A DNA stretch of 64,000 bases from Bradyrhizobium sp. SZCCT0153 (GCF_018129995.1 NZ_JAFCKS010000002.1:620001-684000); one strand, 5' to 3'. Positions 44,629-53,575 are shown, counted from the first letter of the stretch. Numbers and translations: made by a program. Notes: generated by a model from the sequence alone, not told the origin.

Positions 44629-44646
44629 GTGTTACACAGTAACACT
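44628..44646. promoter_or_regulatory. Palindrome AGTGTTAC-ACA-GTAACACT after glxR
   Basis: Perfect 8-base half sites with a 3-base spacer, overlapping the glxR stop codon. It looks more like a dimeric repressor operator than a terminator, because there is no U tract and the stem is A+T rich. It lies 106 bases before the DUF1236 gene and may regulate that gene. Confidence 0.4.
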
Positions 44647-44751
44647 CTCCAGATTTGCCAGATTTGGCCTGTCTTTCGTCACGCGGGAACCGGAACAATG
44701 GTCCGGCCCCGCGGGTTGTGAGCGCAGGACAATCACTGGAGACATAAGCAC

Positions 44752-45135
44752 ATGAAAACCCGTCTTGCGATTTCGTTGGTTGCCGCGTCACTGCTGGCGT
44801 CGAGTGCAGCCTTTGCTCAGTCGACGACCGAACAAGGCGCCAGGAACGGCGCACGCGCTGGCGGCGACATTGGCGGCCCGGTCGGAGCCATGGTCGGCGG
44901 CACGGTCGGTGCGGCCGTCGGTGCTGGCCTGGAAATCCCGAATGCGATCCTGGGTGGAATCCCGCGCGATGACTCCGTGGTGGTTCACGAGCGCGTCGTG
45001 GTCGGCGAGCCGCTGCCCGCGACCGTGGTGCTGCGCCCCGTGCCCAACTACACCGAATATCGTTATGCGGTTGTGAACGATCGCCGCGTGATCGTGGAGC
45101 CGCGCACACGCCGCGTCGTCAAGATCATCGACTGA
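44752..45135 (+). CDS. DUF1236 domain protein with signal peptide and glycine zipper
   Basis: 127 residues. Cleavable signal peptide MKTRLAISLVAASLLASSAAFAQ, then a Gly-rich segment (GGDIGGPVGAMVGGTVGAAVGAG, about 38-60) resembling a glycine-zipper membrane insertion, and a C-terminal DUF1236 motif (YRYAVVNDRRVIVEPRTRRVVKII). Such proteins are periplasmic or outer-membrane associated and frequent in rhizobia; function unknown. A palindrome at 44628-44646 lies upstream. Confidence 0.88.
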   Translation: MKTRLAISLVAASLLASSAAFAQSTTEQGARNGARAGGDIGGPVGAMVGGTVGAAVGAGLEIPNAILGGIPRDDSVVVHERVVVGEPLPATVVLRPVPNYTEYRYAVVNDRRVIVEPRTRRVVKIID

Positions 45136-45174
45136 TCGGACGTTGAGCTTTGAAGAGGCGGGCCCTGCGGAGCA

Positions 45175-45552
45175 TCACTCCGCGGGGCCTTGGCTTGTCA
45201 GGGCCGAATTTGCGCGAAACCGGGTCCTGACCCAATCGGCGATGGCCGCGAGCGTGAAGCCGACGCAGGCGGTGCCGGCATCGACCAGAAAGTCCTCGAG
45301 CCGCGCGTGCCGTCCCGGCGCCCAGAATTGCATCAGCTCGAGCAGGCCGATCAGGACCACCGAGATGGCCGCGACGGACGTCCGGCGGCTCCGGTAGGCG
45401 AGGCCGAAGGCGAATCCCACCAGGATGAACGCAAGGGCATGTTCGCCGTCCTGGCCGAGGTCGGAATGGGGCCGCAGGCCGGGCGGGCCGAGGGTTGCAA
45501 AGGCGACGGCGGCGGCAAGCAGCCAGGCGGAGGAGCGAACCAAAATGGACAT
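45175..45552 (-). CDS. VanZ-like small membrane protein
   Basis: 125 residues with about four hydrophobic helices. Family segments: DGEHALAFILVGFAFGLAY (HxxAF motif), LLELMQFWAPGRHARLEDFLVDAGTACVG (the E..Q....R...DFLVD..G motif of VanZ-like proteins) near 72-100. VanZ proteins alter resistance to teicoplanin-type agents in Gram-positives; in proteobacteria the role is unknown. Isolated gene convergent with the DUF1236 gene. Confidence 0.85.
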   Translation of the reverse strand: MSILVRSSAWLLAAAVAFATLGPPGLRPHSDLGQDGEHALAFILVGFAFGLAYRSRRTSVAAISVVLIGLLELMQFWAPGRHARLEDFLVDAGTACVGFTLAAIADWVRTRFRANSALTSQGPAE

Positions 45553-45628
45553 CCGATCCGCTTAGCACGGATTGCAGCAGCCTGCCGGGGCGCCGGCATC
45601 AGATCGCCGTGTAGTTAATGACGAAACT

Positions 45629-46237
45629 TTAAAGTGGCTCGCGCACGCCGAGCCCGTGCATGAAGCGTTCCCGGATCTGCACGGGATCCCTGCGGGTGGC
45701 CCCCACGCCCGGCTTGTCGTCGATGCGGACGGCGATCAGGCTGGGCTCGCCAGCCGCCATGGCCTCGTCGACCAGCCGCTCGAAATCCTCCTCGTCCGCC
45801 GCCCAGGCGCTGTTGCCAAGGCCCGACCCGGCAGCGATGGCGACGATGTCGGCCACGCTGGACGCCGGCGTCGGCTGCGCGCCGGTGATCTGGTAGATGC
45901 CGTTGTCCATCACGATCATGATGAGGTTCTTCGGCTTCAAGGCCGCGATGGTCGAGAGCGCGCCGAGCTGCATCAGCAGCGAGCCGTCGCCTTCGAGCGC
46001 GAAGACGCGGCGATCGGGCTGCGCCAGCGCCACGCCCAGCGCGATCGGGAAAGCGAGGCCCATGCTGCCCAGCATATAGAAATTCTGCGGGCGATGGCCG
46101 GCGGCCCAGAGGTCGAAATTGGTGTTGCCGATGCCGCCGATCACGGCTTCCTCGTGCTTGAGTTTTGCGATCAGGCGCGAGGTCACATCGAAGCGGTTCA
46201 TCACCTTGGTATTGCGCGTGTTCATTTTAGAACTCAT
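45629..46237 (-). CDS. TPP-binding (PP-domain) subunit of a split decarboxylase, sulfopyruvate decarboxylase beta-like
   Basis: 202 residues comprising only the PP domain of a TPP enzyme. The cofactor motif is EGDGSLLMQLGALSTIAALKP..MDNGIYQITG (GDGS..N), and GSMGLAFPIALGVALAQPDR precedes it. The partner Pyr domain is the next gene upstream, with 10 bases between. Split TPP decarboxylases of this form include sulfopyruvate decarboxylase (ComE) and phosphonopyruvate decarboxylase-like enzymes. Start MSSKMNTRN has GAGG 9-10 bases upstream. Substrate not determinable. Confidence 0.85.
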   Translation of the reverse strand: MSSKMNTRNTKVMNRFDVTSRLIAKLKHEEAVIGGIGNTNFDLWAAGHRPQNFYMLGSMGLAFPIALGVALAQPDRRVFALEGDGSLLMQLGALSTIAALKPKNLIMIVMDNGIYQITGAQPTPASSVADIVAIAAGSGLGNSAWAADEEDFERLVDEAMAAGEPSLIAVRIDDKPGVGATRRDPVQIRERFMHGLGVREPL

Positions 46238-46247
46238 TTGGCCGACC

Positions 46248-46814
46248 TCACTTGTCGAAAGTCTTGCCGCCGGTGAGCAGCGGGTTGAGGATCAGCGCCA
46301 CCGGCGCCTGCGTGGTGACGGCCTGCTTGATCGAGCGGTCCGCAATGAATTCGAGTTCGTCGAGCCGGGTGATGGTGTGGTGTTCGAGCGCCAGCGAATC
46401 CAGCACCGGACGCATGGTGCGGCAGACCAGCGACTGGCCGTAGTTGAACTCGCCGAGCGTGCCGCGCTCGGAGACGAACATGATCAGCGGAATCTGGTAG
46501 GGCACCGCGAGCGAGGCCAGCACGTTGGCGAGCGTGGCAAAGCCGGACGTCTGCATCAGCACTGCTCCGCGTCGTCCGCCCATCCAGGCGCCCGAGACGA
46601 TGCCGACGGCCTCCTCCTCGCGGGCGGTGGCAAAGGTGGTGAAGAACGGATCGGCGTGCAGGTTCTTGATCAGCGGCGTCAGCACGCGGTCGGGCACGTA
46701 GGGGATCAGGCTGATCTCGTTCCGCTTCAGGGTTTGCTGCACGATGCCGTGCCAGCTCCTGTCGCTCGACTCCTGTTTCGCCTGGGGCGAGGACTGCTGT
46801 TCCGCAATCGCCAT
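46248..46814 (-). CDS. TPP-binding (Pyr-domain) subunit of a split decarboxylase, sulfopyruvate decarboxylase alpha-like
   Basis: 188 residues comprising only the Pyr domain. ATAREEEAVGIVSGAWMGGRRGAVLMQTSGF carries the TPP-activating Glu (TAREEE) and the following Gly-rich strand; SLAVPYQIPLIMFVSERG is typical of ComD-like subunits. Forms a heteromer with the downstream PP-domain protein. GGGAGAACGCA precedes the ATG at 46814. Divergent from a D-2-hydroxyacid dehydrogenase gene across 246 bases, so the pair may process a 2-oxo acid made by that enzyme. Confidence 0.85.
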   Translation of the reverse strand: MAIAEQQSSPQAKQESSDRSWHGIVQQTLKRNEISLIPYVPDRVLTPLIKNLHADPFFTTFATAREEEAVGIVSGAWMGGRRGAVLMQTSGFATLANVLASLAVPYQIPLIMFVSERGTLGEFNYGQSLVCRTMRPVLDSLALEHHTITRLDELEFIADRSIKQAVTTQAPVALILNPLLTGGKTFDK

Positions 46815-47060
46815 TGCGTTCTCCCTTCAGCCGCGCATGCTTCTTGGTTTTTCGGACGTCACGGCGGTCTGCCGAACTTGACGCGGCGGGCCGGATTGTC
46901 AACATGTCCGGGCCGGACCGTGATCTGCGCCAGATGGCCTGCCGCGGCCGGCACCGCCATGTCATAGGGGGCGGCAACGAAAAAAAGCGGAGGGACGCAT
47001 GGAAGGGGTGCTCGATGCGCCGGCCTTGCGGATCTCCTCGAGAGAGCCGGAAGGGTCCTG

Positions 47061-48110
47061 ATGTCCGTCAACAGCAAGCGCGTCTTCTACTCCAATTATT
47101 TGGCCAATCCGATCTACATCGACATCCTGAAGGCGCGGCCCGACGTCCGGCTCGATCGCATCGAGAACGAGAGCCCCGAGGATTTCTACGCGCCGATCAT
47201 CAGTGCCGCCCATGTCTACCAGATCGGCGCCGCCCGCGACGAGCTCGCGCCTCATTTCCATGTCGACGCCGCCTTCCTGAAGCGGACGCCGAACCTGCTG
47301 CTCGTCTCCAGCAACGGCGCCGGATTCGATCCGGTCGACGTCGAGGCCTGCACGGACGCGGGCGTGCTGGTCGTCAACCAGTCCGGCGGCAACGCCCATT
47401 CCGTGGCCGAGCACGCGCTGGCGATGATGCTGACCTTGTCCAAGCGCATCATCCAGTCCGATCGCCGCCTGCGCCGCGAGCGCGACGTCAACCGCAACGA
47501 GCTCGTCGGCAACGAGGTCGAACACAAGACCGTCGGTATCATCGGGCTCGGCAATGTCGGCCGCCGCATCGCCGCATTGTGCAAGGGCCTGCTCGGCATG
47601 AAGGTGCTGGCCTATGATCCGTACCTGTCGGCCGAGGTGATGGCCGAGCGCGGCGGCGAGAAGGTCGAGCTCGATGAGCTGTTGCGCCGCGCAGATTTCG
47701 TCTCGATCTCCTGCCCGCTCAACAAGGGCAGCCGCAACATGATCAGCGTGCGCGAGTTTGGGCTGATGCAGCCGCATGCCTATTTCGTCACCACGGCGCG
47801 CGGCTTCATCCATGATGAGGACGCGCTGCTCGGGGCGTTGCGCGACAAGCGTATTGCCGGCGCCGGCCTCGACGTCTGGTCCAAGGAGCCGCCGCCGCCG
47901 GAGCATCCGCTGCTCCAGCTCGACAACGTGCTGGCGAGCCCGCATACCGCAGGCGTCACCATCGAGGCCCGCCAGAACATGGGCCGGATCGCCGCCGAGC
48001 AGGTTCTTGACGTGCTGGACGGCAAGCGTCCGCCGCGCCTGATCAATCCGGAGGTCTGGCCGGTCTACGCGGAGCGTTTCAAGCAGGCCTTCGGGGTGAC
48101 GCCGGGGTAG
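47061..48110 (+). CDS. D-2-hydroxyacid dehydrogenase
   Basis: 349 residues, NAD(P)-dependent 2-hydroxyacid dehydrogenase family. NAD motif GIIGLGNVGRRIAALCKG near 155-172, catalytic Arg/Glu/His in ARGFIHDEDALLGAL and ASPHTAGVTIEARQN. SSNGAGFDPVDVEACTDAGVLVVNQSGGN is the usual substrate-domain segment. A GGAAGGG box lies 5 bases before ATG 47061. Divergent from the split TPP decarboxylase genes; an oxidation plus decarboxylation pathway of a 2-hydroxyacid (for instance sulfolactate or a sugar acid) is plausible but inferred. Confidence 0.9.
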   Translation: MSVNSKRVFYSNYLANPIYIDILKARPDVRLDRIENESPEDFYAPIISAAHVYQIGAARDELAPHFHVDAAFLKRTPNLLLVSSNGAGFDPVDVEACTDAGVLVVNQSGGNAHSVAEHALAMMLTLSKRIIQSDRRLRRERDVNRNELVGNEVEHKTVGIIGLGNVGRRIAALCKGLLGMKVLAYDPYLSAEVMAERGGEKVELDELLRRADFVSISCPLNKGSRNMISVREFGLMQPHAYFVTTARGFIHDEDALLGALRDKRIAGAGLDVWSKEPPPPEHPLLQLDNVLASPHTAGVTIEARQNMGRIAAEQVLDVLDGKRPPRLINPEVWPVYAERFKQAFGVTPG

Positions 48111-48229
48111 GGGCCGCCGGAACGACACGGTGGCGAGAACCGCCCTCCCACCTTGATCCGCGTCAAAATCCCCCTCCCGCAGTCAGGCTAAATGGGATTA
48201 GAGTGCCGCCGGGGCAGGCAGGAGGTCCC

Positions 48230-48442
48230 ATGTCAACTTATGTCGTCAGGTTCATGAAGGACGTGCTCGGCCAGTACGGCCGGCAGATCGAGGTGTGCCA
48301 AGGCACGCTCGAGATCGACGCCTCCGATGAGGACGAGGCCCGGGAGCGGGCGAAGGCCAGGTTTTGCAAGGACCAGGCGTTGCATCACTGGTCGTTGCAT
48401 GCCGACCGCATCCAGGTCAGACCGGCTGACTTTCCGTCGTGA
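48230..48442 (+). CDS. Small conserved hypothetical protein
   Basis: 70 residues, MSTYVVRFMKDVLGQYGRQIEVCQGTLEI..., with a beta-alpha-beta feel (YVVRFMKDV, EVCQGTLEIDA, DEDEARERAKARF). A canonical AGGAGG box 5 bases before ATG 48230 makes translation very likely. No signal peptide or membrane helix. Function unknown; convergent with the GNAT gene, 3 bases apart. Confidence 0.8.
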   Translation: MSTYVVRFMKDVLGQYGRQIEVCQGTLEIDASDEDEARERAKARFCKDQALHHWSLHADRIQVRPADFPS

Positions 48443-48445
48443 GAC

Positions 48446-49024
48446 CTACCGGCCCGGAGTCGTGACAGGCGGGGGCGCCGTCGTCCCGGCGCCGAGCGAC
48501 CGTTGCACCATGACGGTGTCGGACCAGCGGCCGTGGCGATAGGCGACACCGCTGAGCAGGCCGGCGCGCGTGAAACCGAACCGCTCGTGCAGCGCCAGCG
48601 ACGGGGCGTTGTCGGCATCGATATAGCCGATCATCTGGCGGAAGCCGGCCGCGGCACAGGCGTCTATCATTCCCTGGAGCAGCAGCCGTCCGACCCCACG
48701 GCCGAGATGCGCGTGGTGGACGTAGATCGAGTGCTTGGCCGTATAGCGATAGGCCGGACGCTTGCGGAACAGCACCGCATAGGCATAGCCCACCACTTCG
48801 CCGCGATAGGTCGCAACCAGATGCGGCAGGCGCGTCTGCTTCAGATTCTTGCGCCGGTCGCGCAGATCGTCGGGCTCCGGCGCGCCGGTTCCCTCGACGT
48901 CGCGCGGCACGCCAGTGCGGACGTGATGGCGGTAGATCGCCAGCATCGCCTCGACGTCGCTTTCGCGTGAGGTGCGGACCAGCACCGGCTCGTCATCCTG
49001 ACGTGCAACCGCCGTCTCGTTCAT
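48446..49024 (-). CDS. GNAT-family N-acetyltransferase (phosphinothricin acetyltransferase-like)
   Basis: 192 residues. Begins with VRTSRESDVEAMLAIYRHHV, then the GNAT acetyl-CoA motif HLGRGVGRLLLQGMIDAC and the closing IDADNAPSLALHERFGFTRAGLL. This matches the Pat/YncA group that acetylates small amines or amino-acid analogues. ATG at 49024 used; TTG at 49030 is possible. Located 6 bases after the broken decarboxylase gene on the same strand, so the two probably formed an operon. Confidence 0.88.
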   Translation of the reverse strand: MNETAVARQDDEPVLVRTSRESDVEAMLAIYRHHVRTGVPRDVEGTGAPEPDDLRDRRKNLKQTRLPHLVATYRGEVVGYAYAVLFRKRPAYRYTAKHSIYVHHAHLGRGVGRLLLQGMIDACAAAGFRQMIGYIDADNAPSLALHERFGFTRAGLLSGVAYRHGRWSDTVMVQRSLGAGTTAPPPVTTPGR

Positions 49025-49030
49025 CGGCAA

Positions 49031-51388
49031 CTACTCGGCAACGACGTACGTATAGAGCCCGATACGCCCCTGCGCATCGATCTCCTTGTAGACGCCCTGG
49101 ATTTCCACATCGAAGCCCGGAAACGTGTTGAAGCAGGTCTCGAACATCTTGAGATAATCCACCATGGGCTTGGCCCGTTCCGTCAGCCGCTCGCCGGGCA
49201 CGATGGTGGCAATGCCGGGCGGATAAACCACGAACGGCGTGGTGGCGATGCGACCCGCGATCGCCTCGATCGGCAGATAGTCGACGTCGTTGCGGAACAA
49301 ATAACGCGCGGCATCACGGGGCGACATCGCGATCTCGGGCATGTGCTCGGGCATGAACTGCCGAGCCTGGAGCGCGCTGACATCGGCGGCACGGAAGAAG
49401 CGGTGCATCTCGCCGCAGAGGTCGCGCAGCCTCACGCCGGCATAGCGCGCCTGTCGCCGCTGATAAAATTCCGGGATCACGTCGGCCAGCAGCGCGTTGT
49501 CGTCGTGCAGCCTCTTGAATGCGACGAGACCGGAGATCAGCGTGCCGGCCTTGCTCGCCTCGACCCCGGGCGTGAGCAGGAAGAGCAGGGAGTTGAGATC
49601 GTTCTTCTCGGGGACGATGCGGTTTTCGCGCAAATATTGCGCGACGACCGGCGCGGGAATGCCGTGCTCGGCATAAGCGCCGCTGGCGCGATCGAAGCCG
49701 GGGGTGAGCAGCGTCAGCTTGTTCGGATCGGTCATGGCAAAGCCTTCGCTGAGGCCAGGAAAGCCGTGCCAGTTGGTATCGGGAGAGAGCTGCCACAGTG
49801 CGGGATTGGTGGCGAGCTCGTCGGTGGAGAGCGTTTCCCAGGCGACATTGTGCGCCGCGCCGGGACGGCTGACATCGGGAATGGCGACGCGATCGGGAAC
49901 GAAGGGTTCGAAGAACCAGCGCCGGTCCGGTTTCTGCTCCTTCTCCTCGAACTCCCGGCGCATCGCGCGGATCTTCTTGCGCAGCTCGATACCGAGGCGG
50001 ATCGTGTCGTCCCACAACACCTCGCCGGAGCGGCCCTTCATCATCTGCGCACCGACGTCGAGCGAGGCGAACAGCGGATAGAAGGGAGAGGTCGAGGCGT
50101 GCTGCATGAAGCTTTCGTTGAAGCGGCGGTGCTCGACGCGCCGCTTCTGGCCGCGGATGTGGCGGTCCTTGACGTGGATCTAGGAGGCCTGTGAAAAGCT
50201 CGCGAGCTGCTTGTGGGTCGACTGCGTCGCGATGATGCCGGGCGCCTCGGGGGAAAGGTTCGCAAGCCCCATGGCGAAGCGGCCGGCATAGAGCGGGTGG
50301 AACTTCATGAAGCCGGCCCAGGCCTCGTCGAACAGGATGTACTCGCAGAGATGGCCGATGCGCTTCAGGATCATCTCGGCGCTGTGGATCGTGCCGTCAT
50401 AGGTGCACTGCTCGACCACGGCGACGCGGAACGGCCGCTCCTTGCGCCAGGCATCCTTGTCCGTGACCAGCGGATGGTTGCGGATCGCCTCGCGCAAGGC
50501 CTTCTCGTCGAGCATATCCCAGCGCATCGGGCCGATCAGGCCCCAGGCGTTGCGGATGGTCGGCACGTAGACCGGGACGCCGCCATTGATCATCAGCGCG
50601 CCATGATGAGCGGCCTTGTGATTGTTGCGGTCGAACAGCACGAGGTCGCCGTCGGTCACGAGCGCGCCGAGCGCGACTTTGTTCGAGGTCGAGGTGCCGT
50701 TGAGCACGAAATAGGTCTTTTCCGCACCGAAAATCTGGGCGGCTTCCTTCTGCGCCTTCAGTGCCGGTCCCTCATGGGTAAGGAGGTCGCCGAGGTCGAG
50801 CACGGAATTGTCGAGATCGTCGCGGAAGACGGATTCGCCGAGATGCTCGACGAAGACCCGGCCGATCGGGCTGCGGTTGTAGAACACGCCGCCATTGTGG
50901 CCCGGACAGGTCCACAGCTGGTTGCCTTCCTCGGCATAGTCGACCAGCGCGCCGAAGAACGGTGTCTTCAGCGTCTCGGCATATTGCTTGAGCCGGCTGA
51001 TCAGGTTCTTGGCGATGAAGGTCGGGGTTTCCTCGGACAGGAAGACGTAGCCGTCGATGAAGTCGAGCACCTCGACGGGGAGATCCTCGAAGCGCTTGCG
51101 CCGGATCAGGAGGATGATCGGGAAATCGAGGCCGCGCCGCCGCATCAGATTGATCAGCGCCGAGGTCTTGCCCTCCAGGCCCTTCTTGCCCCAGTCCACC
51201 ACCATGCAGCCGATCGCGGCATCGGTCTGCACCGCGATTTCGGCGTCCTCCAGCTTGCGGGCCCGGACCACCTCGAAGCCGGAGCGCTGGATCTCCTCGA
51301 TGATCTGGTTGAAGCGGATGCCTTCGAGGTCGTCCGCGTCGAACACGGGTGCGGCGAAGAGGAAGTTGAAGCGCTTGAAATAGTCCAT
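49031..51388 (-). pseudogene. Orn/Lys/Arg decarboxylase interrupted by an in-frame amber codon
   Basis: One continuous frame of 786 codons is cut by a single TAG at 50182-50180 (codon 403). Upstream, 402 residues hold the wing domain and the PLP domain up to the Schiff-base lysine (Lys393 in STHKQLASFSQAS); downstream, in the same frame, IHVKDRHIRGQKRRVEH continues the family sequence through the C-terminal domain ending YTYVVAE. No frameshift is present, and total length fits an intact ~785-residue enzyme. E. coli-type enzymes have SQASMIHVK here and rhizobial ones probably SQASQIHVK, so a CAG-to-TAG change is the simplest cause. The first in-frame start after the stop lacks a ribosome-binding site. 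Either a recent inactivation, a sequencing error or suppression. Confidence 0.85.
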
Positions 51389-51493
51389 GTCAGGTCCCGA
51401 ATGTGCAGGGACCGACAGGTCTCTGCGTATTCGATGACAGTTCTATGACGGAGCCAAAAGGCCGGTGTTGATGAGCCAATGGCGGTTCGCGGG

Positions 51494-51720
51494 TCAGGGC
51501 ACGTGAGTGCGCATGATGAAGGAACCCCACACCCAGCCGTTCGAGAACTGACACCAATCGTCCGTCCGGCATCCCACAAGCGGAAACTTCTGCCCCTTGC
51601 GGAGGACGCCGATCACTTTCCCGACCCCGCCGGGAATGTCGTAGAGATCGACGTCAGAGATGATGGCCGTGGTCTTCTGGGCGGGGGCACCCGTACCGAG
51701 GACGCGGGTGTGGGTCGCGA
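51494..51720 (-). pseudogene. SH3-domain protein remnant with frameshift
   Basis: Minus-strand sequence too broken to give a clean open frame. The 3' part encodes SDVDLYDIPGG, VGKVIGVLRKGQKFPLVG, CRTDDWCQFSNGWVWG and SFIMRTHVP before a TGA at 51496, a bacterial SH3-type module of an exported protein. Upstream, the fitting sequence (VLGTGAPAQKTTAIS) lies in another frame; two extra bases in the run ATCTCTCTGAC near 51660 separate them. No start codon or signal peptide is found further upstream before a stop near 51810. I read this as a decayed gene in the 450-base gap between the decarboxylase and Lrp genes. Confidence 0.55.
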
Positions 51721-51837
51721 GGCGCGGGGTGTCTTCAACCGTTCGGTTGATCTCGGTGCTTGCGTGTGATGGGAACTCGCGTATTCCCTGGCGCGTGTAA
51801 CTCTCCAGTCACGAGCCGGGTGTGCCGACGGAAGCCA

Positions 51838-52350
51838 TCAGCCTTGTCGCTTTGCCTCGCCGAACACCACGGTCGGCACCGCGCGGTTGACGACGTCGCG
51901 TAGCGCGAAGCTCGATTGCACCCGCGCCACCCGCGGCAGGCGCGACAGCTCGGTGCGGTGGATGCGTTCGAAATCCTGGATGTCGCGGGCAAGCACGATC
52001 AGGATGTAGTCGTCGTTGCCCGACATCAGGAAGCAGCGCACGACGGAGGGGCATTTCACCACCTCCGCCTCGAACGCCTTCAGCGCCTCGTCGCTCTGGC
52101 TTTCCAGCGCGATCCGGACCAGCACCGTCGTGGTGAGGCCGAATTGCGCGAGGTCGAGCGCGGCCTGGTAGGCCTGGATGTAGCCGTCGTCCTCCAGGGT
52201 TTTCTGCCGCCGCGCCAGCGCCGTGCTCGACAGGCCGACCTTGGTGGCGAGCTCGGTGTGGCTGGCCCGCGCATTGGTGGTGAGTTCCGCAAGGATGGCG
52301 AGATCTTTCCGGTCCAGGGCCAAGGTTTGGTTTCCAGCGTGAAAGGGCAC
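51838..52350 (-). CDS. Lrp/AsnC-family regulator, divergent from alanine dehydrogenase
   Basis: About 170 residues. HTH near the N terminus (LDRKDLAILAELTTNARASHTELATKVGLSSTALARRQKTLE) and C-terminal RAM ligand domain (VKCPSVVRCFLMSGNDDYILIVLARDIQDFERI). Divergent Lrp-type genes commonly activate ald in response to alanine. The frame is open to a GTG at 52401, but that would leave only 56 bases before ald for two promoters; the GTG at 52350 is preferred though its ribosome-binding site is weak. Confidence 0.88.
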   Translation of the reverse strand: MPFHAGNQTLALDRKDLAILAELTTNARASHTELATKVGLSSTALARRQKTLEDDGYIQAYQAALDLAQFGLTTTVLVRIALESQSDEALKAFEAEVVKCPSVVRCFLMSGNDDYILIVLARDIQDFERIHRTELSRLPRVARVQSSFALRDVVNRAVPTVVFGEAKRQG

Positions 52351-52457
52351 TTCCGCGCCTGAAACCGGCGCGGGGAGGGCAAAGCTAGCGGATATTTGCA
52401 CGAAACCAAACCGGGCACGTCGTTACGATGATCGGAGTGAATCAAAAGGAGCCCAGA

Positions 52458-53573
52458 ATGCGCGTCGGTGTGCCCAAGGAAATCAAGGTGCAGGAATATC
52501 GCGTCGGGCTTACCCCGGGCGCGGTCCGCGAATATAGCGCGGCAGGACACCAGGTGACGGTCGAGACCGGCGCCGGCAGCGGCATCGGCGCCTCCGACGA
52601 GGTCTATCGGCGGGCAGGGGCCTCCATCGCCGACAGCGCCCACGATATCTTCGCGAAGTCCGACCTGATCGTGAAGGTGAAGGAGCCGCAGAAGGTTGAG
52701 TGGGCCCAACTTCGCGAAGGCCAGATCCTGTTTACTTATCTGCATCTCGCGCCGGATCCCGAACAGGCCAAGGGCTTGCTTGCCTCCGGCTGTACGGCGA
52801 TCGCCTATGAAACCGTCACCGACGCGGCCGGTCGCCTCCCCCTGCTCGCGCCGATGAGCGAAGTCGCCGGCCGCCTCGCCATCGAGGCCGCCGGCGCCGC
52901 GCTCAGGCGTTCGGCTGGCGGACGCGGGCTGCTGCTGGGCGGTGTCCCCGGCGTTCAGCCGGCGCGGGTCGTCGTGCTCGGCGGCGGCGTGGTGGGAACA
53001 CAGGCCGCGCGCATGGCTGCAGGGCTCGGCGCCGAAGTCACCGTCATCGACCGCTCCATACCGCGCTTGCGTGAACTGGACGATCTCTTTGCCGGGCGCG
53101 TGCGCACCCGGTTCTCGACGATCGAATCGGTCGAAGAGGAGGTGTTCGCCGCCGACGTCGTGATCGGCGCGGTGCTGGTGCCGGGCGCCAGCGCGCCAAA
53201 GCTCGTCACGCGCGCGATGCTGAAATCGATGCGGCCGGGCGCCGTGCTGGTCGACGTCGCGATCGACCAGGGCGGCTGCTTCGAGACGTCCCATGCGACC
53301 ACGCATGTCGATCCAACCTATGAGGTCGACGGCGTCGTGCATTATTGCGTCGCCAACATGCCCGGCGCGGTGCCGGTGACATCCAGCCAGGCGCTGAACA
53401 ATGCGACGCTGCCGTTTGGCCTGATGCTCGCGAACAAGGGCTTTGCCGCGGTGCTGGAAAATCCGCATCTGCGCAACGGCCTCAATGTCCATCGCGGCCG
53501 GATCACAAACAAGGCCGTGGCCGAAAGCCTCGGGCTTGAGTTCGCGCCCGTGGAGAGCGGGCTGGCGGCGTAG
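52458..53573 (+). CDS. ald: Alanine dehydrogenase
   Basis: NAD-dependent L-alanine/pyruvate oxidoreductase, 371 residues. N terminus MRVGVPKEIKVQEYRVGLTPGAV is diagnostic; active-site residues Arg15, Lys75 (IVKVKEPQ) and His96 (TYLHLAPD) are present, and the NAD site is VVLGGGVVGTQAARMAAGLGA. The C-terminal VHYCVANMPGAVPVTSSQALNNATLP completes the signature. An AAAGGAG box lies 6-7 bases before ATG 52458. In rhizobia this enzyme supports growth on alanine and alanine release by bacteroids. Probably controlled by the divergent Lrp protein. Confidence 0.96.
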   Translation: MRVGVPKEIKVQEYRVGLTPGAVREYSAAGHQVTVETGAGSGIGASDEVYRRAGASIADSAHDIFAKSDLIVKVKEPQKVEWAQLREGQILFTYLHLAPDPEQAKGLLASGCTAIAYETVTDAAGRLPLLAPMSEVAGRLAIEAAGAALRRSAGGRGLLLGGVPGVQPARVVVLGGGVVGTQAARMAAGLGAEVTVIDRSIPRLRELDDLFAGRVRTRFSTIESVEEEVFAADVVIGAVLVPGASAPKLVTRAMLKSMRPGAVLVDVAIDQGGCFETSHATTHVDPTYEVDGVVHYCVANMPGAVPVTSSQALNNATLPFGLMLANKGFAAVLENPHLRNGLNVHRGRITNKAVAESLGLEFAPVESGLAA

Positions 53574-53575
53574 GA

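Noticed and set aside
50180..50182. Amber codon as pyrrolysine
   Set aside because: Pyrrolysine is not known in this group and the position in homologues is an ordinary residue; nonsense mutation, sequencing error or suppression is simpler.
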